A DNA stretch of 64,000 nt, from NCBI GenBank assembly GCA_023053685.1, contig JALIGW010000002.1, positions 252,229,239 through 252,293,238 on the forward strand. The letters are read 5' to 3'. This document shows positions 1-11,782 of the stretch, in pieces. Within the stretch, counting starts at the first letter, position 1. Each line of letters begins with the position of its first letter. This stretch comes from Diadophis punctatus similis (taxonomy: Eukaryota > Chordata > Lepidosauria > Squamata > Dipsadidae). The notes under the pieces are model-generated. The model was given only the letters and a program-made list of their open reading frames with translations, ran no database searches and was not told the DNA's origin. The translations under genes were made by a program, and so were the position numbers.

Positions 1-395
1 GCATCCCCTTTATCTGTAAGATACATATTAATGAATTAAGTTTCATTATTGTTTGAACATTAGTGCAGTACATGAGAAAGCAGCAAAAAAAAAAAAAAAA
101 AAAACCACCCCCACACATTTACATGAAAAAACAATCACCAAAATTGTAGTTTCATCTGATAAAATTCTTTTTGGCTTGTATAGATCAGACATGCATATTC
201 ACGCAGAAATAAAACCTATGAATTTATGTTTGTAGACAATGTATTTTTATTTCAGTGTGCAAAATGTTCCAGAAATGCATTCGCTCAAATTGTTTGATCT
301 AAGTTTAGAAAGGGGGGAGGGGATACTAATAGACAAAATAGTGCCCAAAATCTATGCAAGATTTAAGACATCTTTTTTTTAGTTTCCTTTTATTT
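1..395. other. Intronic sequence of a zinc-finger unit, no gene
   Basis: AT-rich sequence with an A-run near 86-104. It resembles the block upstream of the finger exons near 12180-12330, 29640-29760 and 43770-43880, sharing the start (CTGTAAGAT..TTAGTTTCATTATTG). It therefore looks like intron of a unit whose finger exon lies beyond the left edge of the window. No open frame here has coding character. Confidence 0.55.
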
Positions 396-399
396 AAAC

Positions 400-785
400 A
401 GACATTGGACACAGTGTGACCATCCCATTTTGGTCATTTCTTTACATATTTTTACATAACAACAAATACAATTATTACTCATCAAACAATACTATTTTGA
501 TCTTATATACATATCATTTGTCCTTATTTATTTATTTATCTAAGCCATGTCCGATTTCCATTCTCCAAACCCTAAGTCTTTACTTCTCCAACTCCTTTTT
601 CTCCTTTCCATCCATTGATACAATTTGTCCCATATTTTGAAGTATTCTGTCTCATCCTTGTTTTTGAGTTCCAATGTTAGTCTGTCCATTTCTGCGCATG
701 CCAATATTTTATTTATTATTTCTTCTTCCGGAGGAATTTCTTCGTTTTTCCAATCTTGCGCATAGACCAATCTTGCTGCAAGATT
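400..785 (-). mobile_element. L1 LINE fragment (ORF2 C-terminal end)
   Basis: A minus-strand frame (540-770) has the pattern of the extreme C-terminus of L1 ORF2: WKNEEIPPEEE, then ILACAEMDRLTLELK, then FKIWDKLYQWM. The upstream reverse transcriptase is absent, so this is a short 3' piece. The same piece is at 34686-35033 with few differences and with the same first-exon sequence beside it. It therefore arrived by duplication of the host segment and not by a second insertion. Confidence 0.75.
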
Positions 786-1228
786 GGAAGGGGGGAGAGA
801 ACACTAATACATGAAATGGTGCCCAAAACCTATGCAAGATTTAAAACATCTGTTTATTTATATATTATTTACATTTCTATGCCGCCCAACTCCCAGAGGA
901 CTATTTTGCCCATGAAACTACTCACTTTCCATCAAAGCAACATGTCAACATCACAAGGAATCAAGTGTTACGTGAAGGATGAGGGAATTGGGCGGCTAAG
1001 AAATATGAAAAATATAGACCTTTTAAATGACCAAAATCTCCCAGCAGAAAATCACAGGCAGCAGTTTTAAATCGTGCAGCCTCAGAGGAATAAAATTTGG
1101 GAAGGGAAAGAATATGTAGCAGCAGCCAACACGGTTCACCCTCGTTGCTTCCTCTGCATCTACGCCGTGGAGGACCCCAAAGGGCCCCACTTGTTCCCGG
1201 CTTCTCCTCCGACCTGCCCTCCACTCAC

Positions 1229-1350
1229 CTCCCGGGAGCCGCTTCGACTCTTGAAACAGCACAAGAGGCTCTGCCGACACCAAAATACTCCCGTGGGTGA
1301 GCCGGAAGAGGAAGTTCCTCTGTCCTTCACCTCGTCTCCTCCACATCCTC
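1229..1350 (-). other. Candidate zinc-finger first exon (5' UTR)
   Basis: GC-rich block repeated in seven places in the window. On the minus strand it ends in CTCCCGGGAG followed by the donor GTGAGTGG (complement of 1221-1228). It has no long conserved reading frame, so it is best read as a non-coding first exon. The transcription start is not defined; the upper limit is a guess from where conservation fades. The matching finger exon would lie left of position 1. Confidence 0.55.
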
Positions 1351-1473
1351 TCTGGCTATCCAATTTCCTATCGTTTCAACTCGTTCCAGCCCAGCCTCTC
1401 CCTGTTCCCTAGAATAGCTCTGCCGCCATTGTATGGTACTTTTTTTTGTAGGCGGCAGTGTTGCCTCTCTGTA

Positions 1474-1491
1474 GAGCGCCATCTAGCCGAC
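1474..1491 (-). promoter_or_regulatory. CTCF-like motif upstream of first exon
   Basis: GAGCGCCATCTAGCCGAC. Read on the minus strand it fits the CTCF core CCASYAGRKGGCRS at 12 of 14 positions. The same motif lies just upstream of every first exon in the window. The AGATGGCGC core also resembles a YY1 site. Binding is inferred. Confidence 0.4.
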
Positions 1492-1539
1492 ATAAGGCGC
1501 AAGAACACGCTCATTCTACTCTAAGGCGTTCTCACTGAT

Positions 1540-2025
1540 TCCGTGCTTCCTTAAGTGCCATCAAGTCCCATTCAACTCCCACCGAGCTCATCGATAGCTT
1601 TTCTCCCTGAGGATCCATCCCCAAACCTTTTCATTCAGGTCCCCCAAGAAGGCATCCATTGTCCCTGGAGCTGAGCCCGAAGCTTCGTTTGCCAGAAACT
1701 GCAACTAAACCAAAGGAAAGCGCCCTTTTGTAGAGGAAGGGGGGGGGGGGAATGATGTGCAAATTGGAAAGGAGAAAATACACCTTCCTTTTGTTTCAGG
1801 CACTTTTTCGTCGGGCGGGGGGGGGAGGGAGGGGGCTGCAAGAATGAAGTTTGACCCCCTGTCTCTGCTGGGATTTCTCTCCCTCCCCCCCCCCCATGAA
1901 GCTTCTCACTTGCCAGGAAAACAACATGCCAATAAAGTAACAAGGAATCAAGTGTTCCGTGAAGACTGAGAGAGATGGGCGGTTAGGCAATATGAAAAAT
2001 AGATGTTTTTTAAATCTCTCAAATT
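1540..2025. other. Unit upstream region, no gene
   Basis: Sequence shared with 23280-23520 and 36040-36310, including GTGCCATCAAGTC and a G-run near 1740. It looks like promoter-distal flank of the duplicated zinc-finger unit. No coding frame is supported. Confidence 0.5.
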
Positions 2026-2029
2026 GAGA

Positions 2030-2800
2030 ATAGAGCTGGAAAGGTCTTTATAGGTCTTCTAGCCCAACCCCCTGCTCAAGCAGGAGGTCCATTTCAAACA
2101 AGTGGCTGCCCCATCTTTTCTTAAAAACCTCCAGTGATGGAACACCCACAACCTCTGAAGGCAAGCTGTTCCACTGGTTAATTGTTCTACTAGAACAGTG
2201 ATGGCGAACCTTTTTTGGTTCGTGTGCCAAAAGGGGGGGGGGAATGCGGGGGATCATGTGTGTGCGTGCCCACACTCATAATTCCATGCACCCCCGCACA
2301 TGCATGCATGACTCCCCTGCTCCCAGCATGCAATGGCACGCCCATTTTTCGCTCTCCCCAGGCTCCAGAGCCTTTCTAGGAGCCTGGGGAGGGCGAAAAC
2401 GGCCTTCCCCACCCCTTCTGGAGGCTGGAAACAGCCTGTTTCCCGACTCCCAGTGGGCCCAGAAGGCCCGAAAATCAGCCGGCTGGTGCACACATGCACG
2501 CTGGACCTGAGCTCGCGTGCCCACCGATATGGCTCCGTGTGCCACTTGTGGCACCCGTGCCATAGGTTCGCCATCACGGTACTAGAAGTTTCTCCTTAAT
2601 GGCAGGTTGCTTTTCTCCTTGGTTAGTTTCCATCCATTGTTTCTTGTCGTGCCTTTTGGTGCTTTGGAAAATAAATTGACCCTCTCCTCTTTGTGGCAGC
2701 CCCTCAAATATTGGAACGCTGCTATCATGTCACTGCAGTCCTTCTTTTCTCTAGACTAGCCATACCCAAATTCAGCCATCCTTCTTCATGTTTTTGTCTT
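2030..2800 (-). mobile_element. CR1 LINE 3' end, interrupted by a hAT MITE
   Basis: Minus-strand CR1 3' region. It has the typical end of ORF2 (SSRTINQWNSLPSEVVGVPSLEVFKKRW in a frame at 2048-2275) and a 3' tail of the TTGGACTAGAAGACC type. The element is split at 2195/2588 by the hAT MITE at 2196-2579, and CR1 sequence resumes after the duplication. It is 5' truncated. Confidence 0.8.
2196..2579. mobile_element. hAT-type MITE (CAGTGATGGCGAACC family)
   Basis: The left end is CAGTGATGGCGAACC and the right end GGTTCGCCATCACGG, which are inverted repeats. It is flanked by an exact 8-bp duplication, TACTAGAA, at 2188-2195 and 2580-2587. The 8-bp target duplication and CAG ends are hallmarks of the hAT superfamily. 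There is no transposase. It lies inside a CR1 3' end. Confidence 0.9.
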
Positions 2801-2924
2801 GTTATCTTTAAATTTTAGTCTCCCCCATCTCCCAGCAGAGAATTACAGGTAGAAGTTTGACCTTGATGAATGTAAACCACCAGGACCTGAAACTAATCAA
2901 CGAGGGAAGCAACCTGGAATTAAG

Positions 2925-3510
2925 GAGAAACTTACTAACAGTGAGGTCAATTAACCAGTGAAACAGCTTTGCCTTCAGATCTTGTGGGTGTTTCATCGCT
3001 GGAGGTTTTTAAGAATAGACTGGACAGCCATCTGTTTGAAAAGGTATAGGGCAGTGATGGCGAACCTATGGCACGCGTGCCACAGGTGGCACGCGGAGCC
3101 ATATCTGCCGGCACGCGAGCCATTGCCCTAGCTCAACTCCAGCATGCATGTGCGTGCCGGCCATCTGATTTTTGGCTCGTGTGGAGGCTCTGTGAGGGCA
3201 TTTTAGGTTTCCAGAGGGCCTCCGAGGGGGTGTTTTCGCCCTCCCCAGGTTCCAGGGAAGCCTCTGGAGCCTGGGGAGGGCGAAAAACAGGCCTACCAGG
3301 CCCACCGGAAGTCGGGAAATGGGCCATTTCCGGCCTCCAGAGGGCCTCTGCAGGGGCGGGAGAGGCCGTTTTCACCCTCCCCAGGCATTGAATTATGGGT
3401 GTGGACACTCACACGTGCGTGACAGCGTGCGCACACGCGTTTTCGGCACCCGAGGGAAAAAAGGTTCGCCATCACTGCTCTTACTTGAGCAGTGGGTTGG
3501 GCTAGAACAG
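2925..3510 (+). mobile_element. CR1 LINE 3' end, interrupted by a hAT MITE
   Basis: Plus-strand CR1 3' end (AGGAGAAACTT..TTTCATCGCTGGAGGTTTTTAAG..), broken near 3051 by the hAT MITE and resuming near 3478 with CTTGAGCAGTGGGTTGG. It is very short. The sequence just before it (2820-2860) is zinc-finger-unit intron. Confidence 0.7.
3052..3477. mobile_element. hAT-type MITE (CAGTGATGGCGAACC family)
   Basis: The ends CAGTGATGGCGAACC and GGTTCGCCATCACTG are perfect inverted repeats of 15 bases. I could not find a matching 8-bp duplication (GTATAGGG on the left, CTCTTACT on the right). One flank has therefore been altered, or the copy arose by recombination between two elements. GC-rich interior with no coding frame. 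Confidence 0.85.
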
Positions 3511-3530
3511 GGGTCTGCAACCTTAAACAT
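3508..3530 (+). mobile_element. Left end of another hAT-like repeat
   Basis: CAGGGGTCTGCAACCTTAAA matches, in inverse orientation, the end at 31424-31445. Only the terminus remains here; an L2-type LINE starts immediately after it. Confidence 0.4.
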
Positions 3531-3536
3531 AGAATA

Positions 3537-5051
<1,515 letters not shown>

Positions 5052-5109
5052 GTGAAATTTGTTGTGTGTAGAGATATGTTGAATTTTGTTTCTCTCATTG
5101 GAAGCCCAG

Positions 5110-5830
5110 CTGAAAAATTTCATCAGGTTTCAATAACATTGACCAGGATATGCTTCTGGATAGGCCAGTGATGGTTAAACTTTTTGGTGCCGAGTGCATG
5201 CTCGCGTGCGTTCCCCAATCCCCAAAATGCAATGCAAGCGCCCCTGTGTATGCGCCCCAGGACCCCTGCGCATGCACATGCATCCCCCCCTGTGCCCCAT
5301 TTTGGCTTCCAGGTTGGTGTGGGTGGCAGAAATGGAGGAGAAAAGTAAGGCGCGCTGGAGGGGGAACCTGCGGAGATCGGGGAAGGCATGGGTGGCAGAA
5401 ATGGAGGAGAAAGGTAGGGCGCGCTGGAGGGGGAACCTGCGGAGATCAGGGAAGGCCTTGCCCCCCGTGCATGCACGGCAGAGACCCGAAGACCAGCTGG
5501 CCGGCGGGAGGCATGTGCACATGCGTGATGGAGATGGGCTGGGGCAACGGCTGGCGTGCCTGCAGAAAGGGTTCTGCCTGCCACCTGTGGCACACGTGCC
5601 ATAGGTTCGCCATCATGGGGATAGGCTTTGTGGACTGGAAATGGGAGGCACTTTATTGTGGTGGTTCTATTTCTACTTCTATACCTGGTTCCAGTCAGTG
5701 TGGGTAGGAGAAGAGAGGCCGACTCTTGGCTCCTGCAATTTGGGGTGCCCCAGGGATCAAATCTATCGCTGCACCTTTTTAACATCTACATGAAATCATT
5801 AGAGGAGGCCTTCCATACTGTAGAAAGTTA
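5110..5830 (+). mobile_element. L2-type LINE reverse transcriptase fragment
   Basis: Decayed plus-strand RT sequence: near 5125 a remnant of the DTIDHDILL motif, then after the hAT insert a GGTLLWWF-like stretch, and at 5740-5815 GVPQGSNLSLHLFNIYMKSLEEA. These correspond to RT blocks of the LINE at 36610-39145. Several frameshifts. The hAT MITE 5166-5618 splits it. Confidence 0.65.
5166..5618. mobile_element. hAT-type MITE with internal tandem repeat
   Basis: The ends are CAGTGATGGTTAAAC and GGTTCGCCATCATGG. An exact 8-bp duplication GGATAGGC lies at 5158-5165 and 5619-5626. Two tandem copies of a unit of about 67 bases (GGGTGGCAGAAATGGAGGAG..) fill 5322-5455. No coding capacity. It lies inside a LINE fragment. 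Confidence 0.88.
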
Positions 5831-6444
5831 GCACCCACCCCTCTCCCAGAAGAGTGAAATATTTTAGGAAATATTAAAAAAGGCAGAATATTATATTTCC
5901 CTGGATGAGAAATTGAGAAATATGCTCTTAGAGACAGAAACTCAGAGCCTCAGCTCACTGCCGCATGCCTCCCAGCAGTTACTGAACTGGTGCAGCTTTA
6001 GAAATGCAGATTTGGTAATCCATTACTGCCTGCAGCAAGGTCTGGCTCTGAACAAAGGTAGGGTTAGCCCATCTAGCAGCAGAACTCACCACATGGCACA
6101 ATCACTGTGGACATTGCATCACCCAGCAATCTTCAACCAAGCCTGGGACTCAGACAGCCTACAAAATTAGCTGTGACTCCTACCACAACCAATAGAATAC
6201 ATATTCTTGCACAGGAACAGGAAGTTCAAGTGCAAAGCGCAAGAGAGGGTATAAATACCTCTCTCTCTCAATTGCATGTGGTCAGCTGCACCAGGACCAT
6301 GTGCTTGATGGTTCTGCTTCATTAAACCATCTTCCCAATCAGCCTCCATGTTTCCAGTGTCTTTCTTCCCGCTTGGAACTGAGCCAGATGGATATTTCTC
6401 CCAACCATACTTTGATGCCCAATTATGTACAAGTGACCTATGAC
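5831..6444. other. Unclassified sequence, no gene seen
   Basis: No coding frame with recognisable homology and no clear repeat ends. The frames at 5913-6325 are short and of random composition. Probably old decayed repeat. Confidence 0.4.
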
Positions 6445-6819
6445 CAGGGGCGGGTTGCTCTTAGCTCTCTACCGGTGCACATCGCGCGCATTGCCACATT
6501 TCACGCGCACGCTCTCTTGCTACATGCACGCGCCCCCTCGTGCGATTTTGCTTTCTGTGCATGCGCGGAAGCAAAATCTTATAAGGGGATGCGCGCACGC
6601 GATTTTGGTGATGTTTTGCTTTTGCGCATGCACCGAAATCTTGCACGCACACGCGCGTCCCCTCACAAGGTTTTGCTTCCGCGTATGCGCAGGAAGTAAA
6701 ACATTCCCTAAAAAAGATGGCACCACGCGACAGGCGAGGATGGCACCGGAGTTGTTTCGCAATCCACTGGCCGCTACCGGTGCCGTAGAGAAAACCGCAG
6801 CGGTAGGAACCCACCTCTG
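6445..6819. mobile_element. hAT-type MITE (CAGGGGCGGGTT family)
   Basis: The left end is CAGGGGCGGGTTGCTC and the right end TAGGAACCCACCTCTG, imperfect inverted repeats. The flanks CCTATGAC (6437-6444) and TCTATGAC (6820-6827) differ at one base of 8. The interior has palindromic blocks of the GATTTTGCTTCCGCGCATGCGC type. Sister copies are at 22928-23263 and 25731-26030. Confidence 0.82.
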
Positions 6820-6825
6820 TCTATG

Positions 6826-6945
6826 ACCATTTTTCATACTTACAACCACTGCAGCATCCCCATTGTCCCATGACCAAAATTCAGAGGGTTAGCAATTGAG
6901 TCTTATTTGTGACAGTTGCAGAGTCCTGGGGTCATGTGATAAATT
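6826..6945 (+). repeat. Fragment of the CAGGTAGTCCTC repeat
   Basis: ACCATTTTTCATACTTACAA, then GCAGCATCCC and GTCATGTGAT. This matches the inside of the longer repeats at 19222-20393 and 47464-47876. Ends missing. Confidence 0.6.
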
Positions 6946-6954
6946 TTGTCGACT

Positions 6955-7275
6955 GAGCTGGTGCACAACCTGGGGGGGTCCTCCTGGACTCACAGATCCT
7001 GCTTGAGATCATGGCTGGGGGACGGGCTTTGCACAGATTAATCAGGTGGGGCAATTGTGCTCTTTCCTCTATCGGGAGGTCTTGCACATGGGTTACTCTT
7101 GCTCATACTGCACTGGACCACCCAGAAACTTCAACTGGACCACCAGAAACTTCAAAACGCAGCAGCACACACAGCAATGGAGGCCTCTAGGTTGCCCATG
7201 TAACATCTTTGTAGTGTAAGCTGCACTGGATTCATTTCTTTAAGGTGCAATTCAAGATCATCTTTAAAACAATTT
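6955..7275 (+). mobile_element. Degenerate L2-type LINE fragment
   Basis: Broken frames recall the LINE region NLGVLLDSQ, ALVTSRLDYC and LHWLPIGLRVQFKI of the copy at 36610-39145. Examples are CACAACCTGGGGGGGTCCTC and GGTGCAATTCAAGATCATC. Strongly decayed. Confidence 0.5.
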
Positions 7276-7304
7276 AAACAATTTAAACCTTTAAAACAAT
7301 TTTT

Positions 7305-7535
7305 TTATTACAGCAATAGCACTTAGACATATATATCACCTCATAGTGCTTTATAGCACTCTCGGTTTACAGTGTCAACATATTGTCCCCAATGATCTGG
7401 GTCCTCATTTTACTGATCACAGAAGGATGGAAGGCTGAGTCAACCTCGAGCCACATCAGGATTGAACTCCAGGCTGTGGGCAGAATCAGCTGGCAATACC
7501 GCATTGTAATAACTATGGCACCAAAGCACCTGTCA
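7305..7535 (-). mobile_element. tRNA-derived SINE (Sauria/Squam type)
   Basis: On the minus strand a degenerate A box is followed by a B box GAGTTCAATCC. Then come GGTTGACTCAGCCTTCCATC, a block of the GTAAAATGAGGACC type, and the tail near TAAGTGCTATTGCTG. This layout fits squamate tRNA-derived SINEs as I remember them; it was not searched. A 5'-truncated copy is at 47998-48165. Confidence 0.65.
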
Positions 7536-7555
7536 TTTTTTTCATCATTATAATC

Positions 7556-7693
<138 letters not shown>

Positions 7694-7864
7694 TACACAC
7701 ACAAATCCTGCACATATAGTTTGGTGTGTCGGCTATATTAAAATCAGCCTGGATGGTCCCTGTGACGGGGCTGAAAGGCAAAAAGGAAGCTGTGATGCTT
7801 TCTCTCCCATATTTGGGTACACCAGGATAACATGACAGAAAAACATATATAACCCTTTCCTGGT

Positions 7865-8036
7865 GAAAGAGCTGATTGGGAACAGAGCCTATGGCCTAAT
7901 GGATAAGTTGCTGCACTGCAAGGCAGCCGGCCCGGGTTCAAATCCCAGTAAGGGGTATGGCTATCTGACGAGAGCAAAATAAGCTCGAAATAGATCTATA
8001 ATAGTCTCCCTTTATTTTCATTTATCAGCAAAAAAT
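7865..8036 (+). mobile_element. tRNA-derived SINE, second type
   Basis: An A-box-like TGGCCTAATGGAT (7892-7904) and a perfect B box GGTTCAAATCC (7935-7945), spaced as in a tRNA gene. It lacks a full cloverleaf and continues into a non-tRNA body (GCTCGAAATAGATC). It is a SINE head, not a tRNA gene. It ends at the AT microsatellite. Confidence 0.6.
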
Positions 8037-8038
8037 CC

Positions 8039-8424
<386 letters not shown>

Positions 8425-8559
8425 AAATATGTGGTAATATATAAACAAATATGGAATAACATCAGTCATATTGTTAACATATATTATCTTCCATTATAGT
8501 ATCAATTATATAACCGTCAACAAAAATTTGCTCATCTGTTTTTCTTTCTCATGTAAACC

Positions 8560-9720
8560 ATATTTCACCTAATTCCATTCCTCTAACTTCACTATCTGTC
8601 ATTTAACATAGAATAGTTCCTGTGTTATGAAATAATCCGAATCTTCTTTTCCTTTGATTTTTAGGGTTAACCTATCCATCTCTGCACATTCCAGAATTTT
8701 TTTGATTAATATCATCATCTGCAGGAGTTTCTGGGTTTTTCCAGCATTGTGCATATGCTATCCTAGCAGCTGTTAGAATATGTAAAACCAGATTTGTGTT
8801 ACCCTTATTGTAATTTCCTGGAAGCATGCCCAACAAAAATTGTCTCAGGTTTTAGATCTATGTGTTATCTTATTATATTTTCCAGTGATGTGTGTATTTT
8901 CTTCCAGTATTTTTTTTTTTTTTTGCTTTAGTGCATGTCCACCACATATGGTAGTATGAGCCTGGTGTCTGATTGCATTTCCAACATTTAACTGATTTAT
9001 TTTTATACATGTTCGCTAATCTTGCAGGTGAGTAATGCCATCTGTAAAACATTTTATAGAGGTTTTCTTTGTATGCTGTAGACATTGTAAGTTTGATTTC
9101 TATTCCATAATTTCTCCCACCTGTCCAAATCTATTATGTAACCAAAATTCTTAGCCCAAATTATCATTGTTTCTTTTACTTGTTCTTCTTCCAATTTGCA
9201 ATTTAATAAGTAATTATATATCCTCTTAATTAATTTTTTATCTGTTCCCATTAAGATCTGGTCCGGTTCATTTGGTTCGTTATAAAACCCATATTCCTGC
9301 CTGTCCTTTTCATACCTGGATTGTATCTGCAACTGTGGTAACCATCCCTAATCTTTTTAGTTCTTGTTTTGTTTTTTGTTCTCCCTTTTCATTTAATACG
9401 TCCTTATATCGTATAATTGTATCCATATTTATAACATTGGGATATATCTACGCCTCCATTATCGATAGCCATACTGGCACTTTCAAATAGTGTTGTTGTT
9501 TAACTTTAGTCCATGCTAGCAGTAGTGCATTTCTAATGTGATGCCTCTGAAAAATAATGGTATGAAAAGGGCAAGATTCATAGCTACCTATGAATATTGC
9601 CCTTTTCATACCATTATTTTTGCATCTATCTGTCTTTCCAGGTCTGATAGAGTGGGCACGCTCTTAGTCCATTGTCTTAAATATTGCCATCTGATAGGAG
9701 CTAGGAAGTGTACCTTTTCC
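8560..9720 (-). mobile_element. L1 LINE fragment (ORF2 C-terminal part)
   Basis: Two frames in different phase carry typical L1 ORF2 C-terminal sequence. One at 9054-9332 has IIWAKNFGYIIDLDRWEKLW. One at 8873-9085 has LYKMFYRWHYSPARLANMYK, then CWKCNQTPGSYYHMWWTC, the cysteine-rich motif near the ORF2 end. At least one frameshift and several stops. A foldback at 9550-9621 lies inside it. Dead copy. Confidence 0.8.
9550..9621. repeat. 34-bp foldback palindrome
   Basis: Left arm 9550-9583 and right arm 9588-9621 are inverse complements with about one mismatch, separated by the four bases CTAC. It has no TIR-element features and lies within L1-derived sequence. Most simply a template-switch scar. 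Confidence 0.85.
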
Positions 9721-9879
9721 GTTGCACACCCTGCCCTATGAAACACTCTTCCCCCTGAGGTTTGGCAGGTTTTTATCCTCCTGGTCTTCCGTAAAGTAAA
9801 GAAGAACTACCTTTCCACCTAAGCACTGGGATAAGAAGAGAGGACTGCATATCAAAAGCTTGATTTGGAGCCAGGTGTT

Positions 9880-10330
9880 TGTTTATATTTATTGAATTTA
9901 TATGCCGCTAATCCTGTTATGAATTTCTCCAGTTTAACTCCTTGCAAGGTGAAAGTTAACCACTTTTGAGGAAGAATGGCACCAGGCATGAACATGATTA
10001 AACATAAGCAAGAATCACCTTTTGGGGATTCCCAGACCATCAAAATGCCATCAACCTTGCTAGAAGTGATCTGCATTTGCATGGCAAGTACATTTTAAAT
10101 GTGGAGACTTTGCATTTAGCCATTTGCAATATATATATGGAGTTGATTAGTTTCGGTATTAAGGTTTTATTGCTATAAACCATGTCAGGTTGCCATATAC
10201 ATTTTGTTACTGAATAAAAATGCATACATACATATTTATATCCCCCTTTATTATATGTAGAAATAAGTCAAGGCAACAAACATACCTAATACAGATCCAC
10301 CTCTACTCTACTGTACATTCTGCCCTACAC
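9880..10330 (+). mobile_element. LINE-like 3' end, repeated downstream of finger exons
   Basis: Plus-strand repeat with GTGGAGACTTTGCATTTAGC, then GTTTTATTGCTATAAACCAT, then ACTGAATAAAAATGCATACA. It has an A-rich, CATA-repeat tail like a retroelement 3' end. Copies follow the finger exons at about 40000-40350, 45155-45480 and 58010-58200; a related one is at 24780-25070. Family not identified. Confidence 0.5.
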
Positions 10331-10540
10331 TACTACTATAATAAGACGTTTCCCTAAAAAGAATCATGCAAGAAATTAAATGGTAAATTGCTCAGCTATG
10401 TTTCCAACGAGAGACAAGAAACCAAATTCAAGATTCCTCTACACACATAAAATTTTGCCTCAAGTGCAATAAATTTTTGTGTGTAATAAGGGAGCAATTT
10501 TGTGTGAATACAATCGTCTGCAATCTGGGAATTGGGATGG

Positions 10541-11782
10541 TTACTCCCCTATATGTATCCTAACATGATTTATAAGGCTAGACCTAGTACTAAAATCTTT
10601 CCCACAATCCGGACACTCATACGGTTTCTCTCCTGTGTGAGTCCTCTGGTGCACCACCAGCTTGGAATTCTCCTGGAAACATTTCCCACAATCCAGACAC
10701 TGATATGGTTTTTCTCCTGTGTGAGTTCTCTGGTGTACCACCAGCCTGGAATTATGCTGGAAACGCTTCCCACAATCTGGACACTGATACGGTTTCTCTC
10801 CTCTGTGGTTTTTATGGTGTATCACAAGGTTAGATTTCTGACTGAAACTTTTCCCACAATATTGACACGCATACGGTTTCTCGCCTGTATGAGTCATCTG
10901 ATGTACCACCAGGTTAGAAGTCTGACTGAAACTTTTTCCACAATCCAGACACTCATATGGTTTTTCTCCTGTGTGAATCCTCTGGTGTAGCACCAGCTTG
11001 GAATTCTGCTTGAAACTTTTGTCACAATCCGGACACTGATATGGTTTCTCTCCCGTGTGAGTTCTCTGGTGTATCACCAGCTTGGAATTATGTGGGAAAC
11101 ATTTCCCACAATCTGGACATTCATATGGTTTCTCTCCTGTGTGGTTTTTCTGATGTATCACCAGGTTGGATTTCTGACTGAAATTTTTCCCACAATACAG
11201 ACACTCATACGGTTTCTCTCCTGTGTGAGTCCTCTGATGTTTCACCAGGTCCGAATTGCAACTGAAACCTTTCCCACAATCTGGGCACTTGTACGGTTTC
11301 TCTCCCGTGTGAGTCCTCTGGTGTATCACCAGCTTGGAATTCTGCTGGAAACTTTTCCCACAATCTGGACACTCATGTGCTTTCTTTCCTGTGTGAGTCC
11401 TTTGATGTTCCACAAGGTGGGAATTCTGCTGGAAACTATTCCCACCATCCGGACCTTCATACGGTTTCTCTACCATGTGACTCCTCTGGTGTATAACCAG
11501 GTCAGAATTCCGAGTGAAACTTTTCCCACAATCAGGACATTCAAACAGTTCCTCCCCAGTGTGAGTCCTGTTCGGTCTCACCAAATTGGTTTGCATGCTA
11601 AATCTTTTGTCACAATGGAAGCAATGATAGAGCTTCTCTCCGGTATGGGTCCTTCCATGAATTCCGAGGGAGCTGTTCCGAGTAAAGCTTTTGCCACACT
11701 GCAAACATTTGTATAGCCTTTGCCTGGCTGGATCCTCACATGCATAATCAGTTGTGATCTGTAATCTGTGTTTTCCCCACAA
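10541..11782 (-). CDS. C2H2 zinc-finger protein, 14 fingers, C-terminally truncated
   Basis: 413 residues: a 23-residue leader (MWGKHRLQITTDYACEDP..) and 14 tandem 28-residue C2H2 units joined by TGEKPY linkers. Two fingers are damaged: finger 2 has Pro for the first His (LVRPNRTH), and finger 4 has Gly for both Cys (YEGPDGGNSF). The last finger ends INHVRIHIGE then a stop, where the paralogue at 27249-29186 continues for another finger. The family binds DNA in the nucleus, commonly as a repressor, but no KRAB, SCAN or BTB domain is visible. The Met aligns with that of two paralogues; a splice junction just upstream cannot be excluded. Its own first exon seems to have been lost between 13.7 and 15.7 kb. 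Probably decaying. Confidence 0.8.
   Translation of the reverse strand: MWGKHRLQITTDYACEDPARQRLYKCLQCGKSFTRNSSLGIHGRTHTGEKLYHCFHCDKRFSMQTNLVRPNRTHTGEELFECPDCGKSFTRNSDLVIHQRSHMVEKPYEGPDGGNSFQQNSHLVEHQRTHTGKKAHECPDCGKSFQQNSKLVIHQRTHTGEKPYKCPDCGKGFSCNSDLVKHQRTHTGEKPYECLYCGKNFSQKSNLVIHQKNHTGEKPYECPDCGKCFPHNSKLVIHQRTHTGEKPYQCPDCDKSFKQNSKLVLHQRIHTGEKPYECLDCGKSFSQTSNLVVHQMTHTGEKPYACQYCGKSFSQKSNLVIHHKNHRGEKPYQCPDCGKRFQHNSRLVVHQRTHTGEKPYQCLDCGKCFQENSKLVVHQRTHTGEKPYECPDCGKDFSTRSSLINHVRIHIGE

Noticed and set aside
7865..7990. A functional tRNA gene
   Set aside because: A and B boxes are good, but the sequence lacks a cloverleaf 3' end and continues into a SINE body.
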